Assembly: GCF_030580865.1 (NCBI RefSeq)
Contig: NZ_JAUQSY010000004.1
Span: forward strand, 1 to 64,000
Direction: 5' to 3'
Source: Hymenobacter aranciens
GTDB lineage: Bacteria; Bacteroidota; Bacteroidia; Cytophagales; Hymenobacteraceae
Length of the DNA stretch: 64,000 bases
In this document: one piece after another, positions 19,341 to 28,800 of the stretch
Numbering within the stretch: the stretch's first letter is position 1
Layout: each line of letters begins with the position of its first letter
The notes under the pieces: generated by a model
What the model was told of the DNA's origin: nothing
Databases searched by the model: none
Seen by the model: the letters and a program-made list of their open reading frames with translations, nothing else
Position numbers and translations under genes: made by a program

Positions 19341-19386
19341 AAGCCCTGAACTCCGGCCGCACAGAGGCACGGGGAGTTCAGGGCTT
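19341..19386 (-). terminator. Orphan minus-strand intrinsic terminator
   Basis: A 14-bp stem AAGCCCTGAACTCC pairs with GGAGTTCAGGGCTT across an 18-base loop. On the minus strand it is followed by a run of five T. The preceding giant gene already has its own terminator about 370 bases upstream, so this one has no obvious gene to serve. Confidence 0.75.
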
Positions 19387-19755
19387 ACAGAGAAGAGGGG
19401 AAGTAAATCTAACGTCACTAAATACAGCAGCGGGTTGGGGATGGCAAACCGAAGCAGAAAGCCAGCTAGCTATTTAGCAGTCAGCCTTATGTAAGAGGTG
19501 AGGATAAGAGTTACTTTATTGCAGAAGAATTGGCAGCGCGTTTTGACATTGGCTGTTGTTAACAGTACAGCTCAGCTAAAACGTTGCATTTACCCCGTAA
19601 AATTACGTAGTCCTGGAAAAACGACGCGTAATTAACGAAGCAAAAGCATCCGTACTAAGTACCAGACCAGCCTTTATGCACTCTGCTAAACTTCACAGAA
19701 TTCTTGAATTTCAGCCAACTGAATAGCGAGACAAATCTTCATCAAAAATTCATAA

Positions 19756-19788
19756 GAAAAGGGCTTCTGAAACTCAGAAGCCCTTTTC
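19756..19788 (-). terminator. Terminator of the 3,297-aa gene
   Basis: A perfect hairpin GAAAAGGGCTTCTGA - AAC - TCAGAAGCCCTTTTC lies 23 bases past the stop codon at 19811 on the minus strand, with a T-rich tail. Confidence 0.88.
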
Positions 19789-19810
19789 GGTAGCTGCGGT
19801 TGATGCGCCG

Positions 19811-22800
19811 TTAGTTTTTCGACAAACGCTTGGTGAGGCTGATGGCCGCGTTGCTGCCCGTACCACGCACCAGGATGAAGTAGGCGCCGTTAGCCACATC
19901 GTGCAGGTCTACCCGGTGGGTCAGGCCCGCATCGAGCCTGAGCTCCACAATGGTGCGACCCGTGGCGTCGAGCAGGCTGACGTCGTACGTGCCGGCCGGC
20001 AGTTGGCTCAGGTCCACGTTCGTCTCGTCCACGGCCGGGTTGGGCCACAGGCTGATGCTGGGCATCGTGGGCTTGGTGAAGCTGATGGCGCGCACCGGCG
20101 AATAGCTGCTGGTGCCATCGGCATCTACCTGTTTCAGACGGTAATACACCGTGCTGGCCAGCTTGGCGGCGTTGGTATCGGTCAGGGCGTAGTCGGTCGG
20201 GCTGGCTTTGCTGCCCTGGCCCTTCACCTCACCAATCTTGCTGAACTCGCGGCCGTTGGCGCTGCGCTCCACCTCGAAGTGGTCGTTATTTTTCTCGCTG
20301 GCGGTGGTCCATTTCAGCAGGCCATCCACGTTGCGCAGGGCCTGGGCGGTGAACTCGGTGAGCTCCACCGGCAGCGGGAAGGCGCCGAGGGTGATGGTTT
20401 GGATGACGGTGCTCACGCCGCCGTTCACGTCGGTGGTGGTAATGCTCACCACGGTAGTGGTAGCGTTGCGCGGCAACAGGTTGCGGTTCGATACGTAGAG
20501 TTGGCCGGTGGCCGGGTCGAGGCTCACGCCGGGGGGCAGGATGCCGGCCGTCAGCACGGCGTTGGTACCGGTGGCGGCGAGGCCGTTGGAGGCCCCCGCC
20601 TGCAGGGCGCCGGTGGTGGCGTCGTACACGCGGCCGGCGGCATTGTAGCGGGCCCCGTTCGGGTCCACGATGGTAGTGATGATGTCGCCGTTCTGGTAGG
20701 GGTTGGCGCCACCTTTGGTGGGCATGCTGGTGTAGGCGGCAGCCTGGTCCTGACCAACCGGCAGAGTGTACATCACGGTGGCCGACTGGTTGCCCGCGTT
20801 ATCCGTGGCCAGGTAGGTAAACATGGCATTGCCCACGTAGTTCAGCGTCGGCAGGAAGCGCAGGGTAGCGGCCTGAGCGGCGGTCAGGGTCTGGCCGGCC
20901 GTGGCAGCGGCGTAGGTGCTGCCGCTGGTGTTGTAGTAGAGCGTGCCCTGCGTGGCGGCCGGAATGCTCACTATGGTGTAGGGCGCGGTGCTGCTGAGGG
21001 CGTTTTCGGGGTCCGAAGCGGCCAGCGGCGAGATGAGCGTGCCGTAGATGGCCGTGGGGCTGTTGGCAGCCGTGTTGCCGGTGGGGCTTTGCAGCGCGTT
21101 CACGACGGCGGCAGCCGTGGGCGGCCGGTTGGTGGCGGTGGTGGTGATGCTGGCGCCGTTGTCGGTCGTGGTGCTTTCGCCGGGCGAAGTCACACTGGCG
21201 GTGATGGTAGCGCCGGCGACGGGCTGCGTGATAGTGAAGCTATTGGCCACGGCCCCGTTGGCGCCGGCCACCTGCCCGGCCGCAATGGTCCAGGTGATGG
21301 TGTTGGCGCCGCTGCTGTACACCCCGCTGTTGGTGATGTTGGTGGGCGTCACGCCGGCGGGCAGCGTCACCGTTTGGGTGGTGGCGTTGGCGGTGGCCGA
21401 GGGACCGTTGTTGAGCGTGGTCACGGTGTAGGTTTGCGACGTACCAGGCAGGGCCGTAGCCGGACCGCTCAGGCGCGTTACCTCGTTGAATACCGGCGTG
21501 ATGGTGACGCTGGTGCTGGCCGAGTTGTTGGTCAGGGCGGTACCGTTGGCGGGCTCGCTGGTGTTCGAGCTGGCGGCGGCCACGGCCGTCAGGGGGCCGC
21601 TGGCGGGGGCCGTCAGGGCCACGGTGTAGGTTTGCACGTTGCCGTTGGCCTGGCTGGCGATGGCAGGCCAGGTTACGAGGCCGGTGGCGGCGTTGTACGT
21701 GCCGCCGTTGCTTACCGTCACGCCGGTGAGGCTGGCGGGCAGCTGCATCGTCGGCATCACGCTGGCAGCGGCATCGGGGCCGTTGTTGGTAAATACAGCT
21801 GTGAGCGTCAGCGGGCTGCCGGCAGCTACCGAAGCAGCCGAGGGCGTCACGGTGGCTACCAGGTCCGACGTTGCCGTGGTGGTGGGAGCAATGCTCGTGG
21901 CCACGCTGCCGCCGTTGTTGCCGGGGCTGAGGTCGGTGGTGGTCGAGGTAGCCGAGGCCACGCCGGCCAGCTGGCCACCGGCCGCGTTGGGCATCAGGAA
22001 AGCCACGCGGTTCGTCACCGTGTTGCCATTGGGCAGGCTGCTGGTGCTGGCGAAGGTTACCAGGCCGGTGGTCGTGTTGTAAGTCGAGCCATCGCTGAAG
22101 GTGATGAGGTTGCCGCTCAGCGAGCCGCCCTGGCCATTCACCTGCATGGTGGCGGCGGTGAAGCCCGTGGGCAACTGCAGGGTGGGCACCACGCTGGCCG
22201 CGGCCGAGGGGCCGTTATTCGTCGTGTTCACCACGTAGGTTACCGGGTTGCCAATCACGGCGGTGGCCGGACCGGTTACGGTGGTCACCAGGTCGGCGGC
22301 CGGACTGATGGTGGTGGCTACGCTGGCGCTGTTGTTGGCGGGCGTGCCATCGGGCGAGGCAGTGGTGACGCTGCTGCGCACCGTCAGGCTCTGGGCCGGG
22401 GCGAGGAAGTTCAGGTTGTACACCTGCATGGCGCCCACGGGGTCGGTGGTCAGGGTCGGGAAGGTCACGAGGCCGGTCGTCGCGTTGTACGCAGCCCCGG
22501 TCACGGCCGCGCCGCTGGCATCGGTGATGGTCACGCCGCTCAGGCCAACCGGCAACTGCGCGGTTTGGATGACGCCGCTGGTCTGGGTGCCGGCCACGTT
22601 ATAGCCAGCGGCTGTCATCGGGCCGTTGTTCACGAAAGTGGCGGTGTAGGTAACCGGCTGGCCTACCACGGCCGTGGCCGGGCCGGTGACGGTGGTAGCC
22701 AGCTCGGTAGCCGTCAGTACGCCAATGGCTACCGAGGCCACGTTATCGGCCGCGATGGGGTCCAGATTAGCTTCGGTCACGAAGGCCGTGGCCAGTAGCT

Positions 22801-25800
22801 GGCCGTTGTTGCCCACGTTGGCGGGGGCCGTCATGGCAATGCTGTGGCTCACGCTGGCGCCGCTGGCCTGGGTGATGGCCGGGAAGGTCAGCATGCCGGT
22901 GGTCGTGTTGTAAGTAGCGCCGCTGGTGCTGAAGGTGATGATGTTACCGCTCAATGAGCCGGTCTGGCCATCTACCTGCAGCGTGCCGGTAGTGAAGCCG
23001 GGCAGCAGCTGCACCATCTGCACCACGCCCGTGGCCGAGCCGCCGGCCGAAGTGGCCGAGCCGTTGTTGCCGGTGGTCACGGTCAGGGTAACCGGGCTAC
23101 CGGCTGCCACGGTAGTAGTCGAGGAAGTGAGGCGGGTGTACACGTTGGCCGGGTTGCCGGTGGGGGCGGCCACGGTCAGGGTAGCGCCGGGAGCGGCCGC
23201 GTTGGCCGCGCCGTTGAGGTAAGCCGTGTTGTTGGCAGTGTTGGTTTCACCCGCGCCGCTGGTGTTGGGCGTCACGGTGGCCGTGGGCACGAAGCCGGTG
23301 GCCGGCATCACGAAGCTCACGGTGTTGGCTACCGACTGGCCGGCGGGCAGAGTGGCCAGCGGCGGGTAGATGACGCCGCCGGCGGGCACGCTGTACACAA
23401 CACTATTATAGGTAACCGTCGTGGCCGAGGCGGTGGCGTTGTAGAAGCCGCCGTTGCTCAGGTACACGTTGGTGAGGCCGGTGGGCAGCTGGGCCGTTTG
23501 CACCACGGTGCTGGCGGCACTGGGGCTGGTGGTGGCGTTGCTGGTCGTGATGGCCAGGGTAACCAAGTCGCCGGCCACGCTGCTGGCGGGGCCGCTCAGG
23601 GTGGTGGTCAGGTCGAAGGCCGGGTTGATAGTCAGGCTGGCGCTGGCGCGGTCGTTGGCCGTTTGCGTGGCCTGACTGGTGGTGGTCGAGATGTTGGCCG
23701 TGGCCACTACCGGCCCGTTGGCGGGCGCGTCGAAGGTGATGACGGAGGTCGTAGTCGCGCCGTTGGCGAGCGAAGTCAGGCCGGCGTAAGTCACCAGGCC
23801 GGTCGTGCTGTTGTAGCTGCCGCCGTTGGTAGCGTTCACGTTGGTGAGGCCGGCCGGCAGCTGCACCGAGGCAGCCACACCAGCGGCGGCCGTCGGGCCG
23901 TTGTTGGTAAACGTGGCCGTGAAGCGCGTGCCGCTGGCGGCCAGCGAACCCGCCGTGGCGGCCGGACTAGCCGTGATGCTGGCCGCCACATCGGCCACCG
24001 CCGGCACCGTGGCCATGATGGTCGAAGAGTTGGCCGCGACATCGATACCCTGGCCACTGTCGGCGCCCACATTGCTGGTGATATTCAGCGTACCCGTGGC
24101 CGTGGTGGCTGGCGTGAAGCTGAAGGTGAAGCTAGAGCTGGCACCACTGGCCAGCGACGAAGCCGTACCGAAGTCAATGGTATTGGCCGTGGTGGGCGTG
24201 TAGGGCGCGCCGTTCACCAGTATGTTGGTGACGCCGGCGGGCAGGGTCACGGTGCGCGTCACGTTCAGGGCCGTGCTCGGGCCTTCGTTGGTGAAGGTGG
24301 CCGTGTAGGTGCCCGAGGGCTGGGCCGGGGTCAGGGTCGAGGGGCCAGTGAGGGCGGTCGTTACGTCGGCCACGCAGAGGGTGCCGAAGGTGCTGCCCGC
24401 AATGCTGGGGCTGATTTGCAGGTTGCTCACGCCGTTGGCGCCGGCCGTGGCGCCGAAGGCGGCCGGGGTGCCCTGTGTGGTGCCGTTGGCGCCGCCCAGC
24501 ACGGTGGCCGCGGCCACGTTACCGTTGGTCAGCACCACGCCGCCGCCGCCGCCGCCGCCGGGGCCGTGGGGGCCGCTGCCGGGGGCGCTACTGGGGTTCA
24601 CGCCGGTGTTGTTGCCGCCGGTGCCGCCGTTGGCGCGCAGGGTCAGGTTGGCGAGGCCGGCCGGGGTGTTGGCCGTCACGAGGATGCTGCCGCCGGCGCC
24701 GCCACCGCCGCTGCCGTCGTACGCGAGAGTGTTGTTAGCGCTGCCGCCGTTGGCCAGGATGGTGCCGGTGCCGGTGATGGTGCCGGTGCGCAGCAGCACG
24801 ATGCCGCCGCCCGCCGCGCCGGCGCTGGCCAGGCCGCTGCCGGGCGTGCCGGTGCCGTCGTTGGAGGTACCAGCGCCGCCGCCGCCGCCCAGCACGAGGC
24901 GGCTGCTGCTCACCACGTCGAAGCTCGCGCCCGGCTCGCCGCCGATGGGCAGGTTCACCGAGAAGTTGTTGCCACCGCGGCCGCCAAAGCCGCCGTTGGC
25001 GCCGCCGCCGCCGCCGCTGTTGTTGATGTCGTCGTTGCCGCCGCCGCCGGCGTTGCCGGGGGCGCCGCGGCCGGCGCTACCGCCGGCGTAAGTACCGGCC
25101 GTGAGGTCCACTAGGGCGTTGGTACTGGCGTCGCCGGGGGTGGTGGGCACGTTCACGAAGCGCGGGTTGCCGGCCGTGCCTTCGCCCTTCTGGGCGTTGA
25201 GGTCGGAGGAAGTCGTGGTTACGTAGTCGGTCGAGTTAGCGCTGGAGGTCGTTTGGATGCGGCCCCCGCCGCCGCGGAAGCCCCGGGCCGAGGCGTTGAT
25301 GGTGTTGTTGGCGAAGTTGGTTTGGCCAGCCACGTCGATGGCCAGAATACCGCCGACGCTGCCGTTCCAGGGCGTGGGCGTGATGGTGCCGCCCAGGGTC
25401 AGGTTGCCGAACTGCGGCACCCGCACCACCTGAAAGCGGCGGGGGCCGGTCGTGCTCGTCGAGGCGGCGCTGCTGTAGCTGTTCACCAGCGCCGAGGCCA
25501 GGGTGATAGTGCCGCCCGAGGCCGCCGTGATGGCCGTGGTGTTGCTGGCCGTCACGTATTCATACGTACCGGCCGTGAAGTTGGTGCTCAGGTTGCCGCT
25601 GGCCCCTCCCCCACTCACGCCGTCGCCGTAGGCATCAGAATTGCTGGAGCTGATGTCGGCGCCCTGCATCTGGATAACCAGCAGCAGGTCACCCTTCACG
25701 ATGCTCGTGGCAATGCCCGGGGCGCCGCCAATGGTGCCCGCACCCACCGTGATGGACGTAGCGCCGGCCGCAGCCGAAGCCGTGCCGGGGTAGTAGGTAT

Positions 25801-28800
25801 CGGGGTTCACGGCCAGGGTGGGCGAGCCGTCTTTGCCCGGCGTGGCGCAGAGCGCGGGCGTGCCCGCCCCGCCGGTATTGGTTACCGGGATGGTGTAGGT
25901 AGCCGTGTTGCTGACAATGTTGGCGTTATCGGTCGCAAAGTACGAGAAGCCGGCGTTGCCGCTGAAGCCGGCGGCCGGCGCGAACGTCAGCTGCGCGGCC
26001 TGGGCCGGCGTGAGCACTAGGCCGGGAAAGTTGGCAGTGGTCAGCGCCACGCCATTCACGAAGTAGCTGCCTTGGGCAGCCGGGGGCAGCGCCATGATGG
26101 TGTAGCTGGCCACCGTGCCATCGGCCGTGGCCGAGAGGGCGTTGATGGCCGTGGCGGCTTGGCCGCTGGGGCGGCTGGTATTGGTGATGTTGGCGGACAC
26201 CGGGGCCAGGCGGCACCAGGTCATCGTTTCGATACCAATGAGTTGGTTGCCGGGGTCGGCGGCGGCATTGCCGTTGGCGTAAGTCAGCGTGAAGCTGGTA
26301 ATGGCGCTGGGGAAGTAAGCCGTCACGGTGCCATCGACGGTACTGGAGGTGCTGACTTGGCCGGTAGCCACGTTGCCGCTGATGCTGGTGATGCCTGCGC
26401 CGGGGTTAGCCAGTACCAGCGTCGGCGTTACGGCCGTCGCGCCGTTGGCCCCCGCAAAGGTGACCACATCAATAAAGCCCGCATCGGCATCAATATCCTG
26501 AATGCGAACCGTGAAGTTGCTTACTGCGCGGTTAAAGTTGAAGGTCACCGACGAGGTGCGCCCGGCGCCGGAGTAGTCGTTGTTCCACACCAGGTCGGTC
26601 ACGCCGTTGGCCGTGCCGATTTGGAAGGTCGAGGTCGTAGCGGCACTATTGGCATAGCCGCTCGTGCTGATGGTCGTCAGCGCCGAACCCGTGGGTACGG
26701 CCAGGGCGGCGTGGGCTTTCCAGTCTTCGGCCACCGGACGGGTCGAGTAGTCCAGGGTGTTGGTAGCCGTGGTGCAGGGCGTAATATATTGCAGCGGAAT
26801 CGTGTAGGTGGCCGTGTTAGCAGTCAGCAGGCTGGCATCGTCCGTTGCCCGGTAGGTGAAGCTGGTGCTGCTGCCGGTGAAGGCGGCATCGGGCGTGTAG
26901 CGCAGCGTGGCGGCCTGGGCGGCCGTGATGGTCTGGTTCAGGGCTACGTTCGTGTACGTCGTGCCCGCCGAATTATATTGCAGCGTGCCGTTGGCCGGCA
27001 GCGAGGTAATGGTGTAAGTGCTGATGCTGCCATCAGCCGTCGCACTCAGCGGGCTGATGCTGGTCTGGCCGGCGGAGCTCAGCACCGGGGCCGTCGTCAC
27101 GTTGTTGGCCGTGGGGGCCAGGCGGCACCAGGTGAAGGGGTCGATGCCGATGGCCTGGTTGCTGGGGTCGGCCTGGGCGGTGCCATTGGCGTAGGTGAGG
27201 GTGAGGGTGGTGATGGCGCTGGGGAAGTAAGCCGTCACGGTGCCATCCACGGTGCTGGTCGTGGTGCCCACACCGGTCGCCGTCGCGCCGCTGATGCTGG
27301 TGATGCCCGCGCCGGGGTTGGCCAGTACCAGCGTCGGCGTCACGGCCGTCGCCCCGTTGGCCCCCGCAAAGGTGACCACATCAATAAAGCCCGCATCGGC
27401 ATCAATATCCTGGATGCGCACGGTGAAGTTCGATACGGCCCGGTTGAAAGTGAAGGTCACCGACGACGTACGGCCGGCGCCGGAGTAGTCGTTGGTCCAG
27501 GCCAGCGAGTTTACGCCGTTGATGGCGCCGATTTGCAGGGTCGAAGTACCCGCGCTGGCCGAGTAGCTGCCCGAGCTCACGGTGGTCAGGGTCGAGCCGG
27601 CGGGCACGGCCGTCGCGGGGCGGGCTTTCCAGTCCTCGTTGGCGGGCTGGGCCGAGAAATTCAGGGTGTTGGTAGCCGTGGCGCAGGGCGCGATGTATTG
27701 CAGCGGGATGGTGTAGGTAGCCGTGTTGCCCGACAGTACCCCGGCGTCATCAATGGCCCGGTAAGTGAACGTAGTGCTGCTGCCGGCAAAACCCGCATTG
27801 GGCGTGTAGCGTAGCGTGGCGGCCTGGACCGCCGTGATGGTCTGGTTGGCCGTTACGGCCGTGTAGGTTGTGCCCGACGAGTTGTAGAGCAGCGTGCCGT
27901 TGGCCGGCAACGTAGTAATGGTGTAAGAGTTGATGCCGCTGCCATCGGCCGTGCCGCTCAGGCTGCTGATGGGCTGCTGGCCAGCGCTGGTCAGCACGCT
28001 GCTCGTCGTCACGTTGTTGGCCAAGGGAGCCTGGCGGCAGAAGCTAAACAGGTCGATACCAACGAGCTGGTTGCCGGGGTCGGCCTGCAGGGTGCCATTG
28101 GCGTAGGTGAGGGTGAGGGTGGTGATGGCGCTGGGGAAGTAGGCCGTCACGGTGCCGTCTACCGGGCTGTCGGTGTTGGCCGTGCCGGTGGCCACGTTGC
28201 CGCTGATGCTCGTGACGCCCGCGCTGGGATTGCTGGCTACCAGCGTCGGCGTTACGCCCGACGCCCCGTTGGCCCCCGCAAAGGTCACCACGTCAGTAAA
28301 GCCCGCTGCAGCGTCAATGTCCTGAATCCGGACGGCGAAGTTGCTCACCGCCCGGTTGAAAGTAAACGTCACCGACGAGGTACGGCCGGTGCCCGAATAG
28401 TCGTTGTTCCACACCAGCGCAGCGCTGTTGGCCGTGCCGATTTGCAGCGTCGAAGTGCCCGCGCTGGCCGAGTAGCTGCCCGAGCTTACGGTGGTTACCG
28501 TCGAGCCGGCGGGTATGCCCAGAGCCGTGTGGGCTTTCCAGTCCTCGTTATTTGGGCGAGTGCCGAAGCTAAGGGTATTGGTAGCCGTGGTGCAGGGCGC
28601 AATGTATTGCAGTGGGATGGTGTAGGTAGCCGTCGACGAAGTCAGGCTGGCGTCGTCCGTCGTGCGGTAGGTGAAGCTGGTGCTGCTGCCGGTAAAGGCG
28701 GCATCGGGCGTGTAGCGCAGCGTGGCGGCCTGGGCGGCCGTGATGGTCTGGTTGGCCGTCACGGCCGTGTACGTCGAGCCCGCCGAGTTGTACTGCAGCG

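Larger units (their letters stand above)
19000..19810. other. AT-rich intergenic region without a supported gene
   Basis: This 811-bp gap between two giant genes is much more AT-rich than its surroundings. It holds the candidate promoter of the downstream gene (19077-19084), an orphan minus-strand terminator (19341-19386) and the terminator of the upstream giant gene (19756-19788). An 87-codon frame at 19076-19339 on the minus strand has no recognisable domain and overlaps the candidate promoter, so it is not called. The 19387-19755 segment lies between two minus-strand terminators and could encode a short untranslated RNA. Confidence 0.6.
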
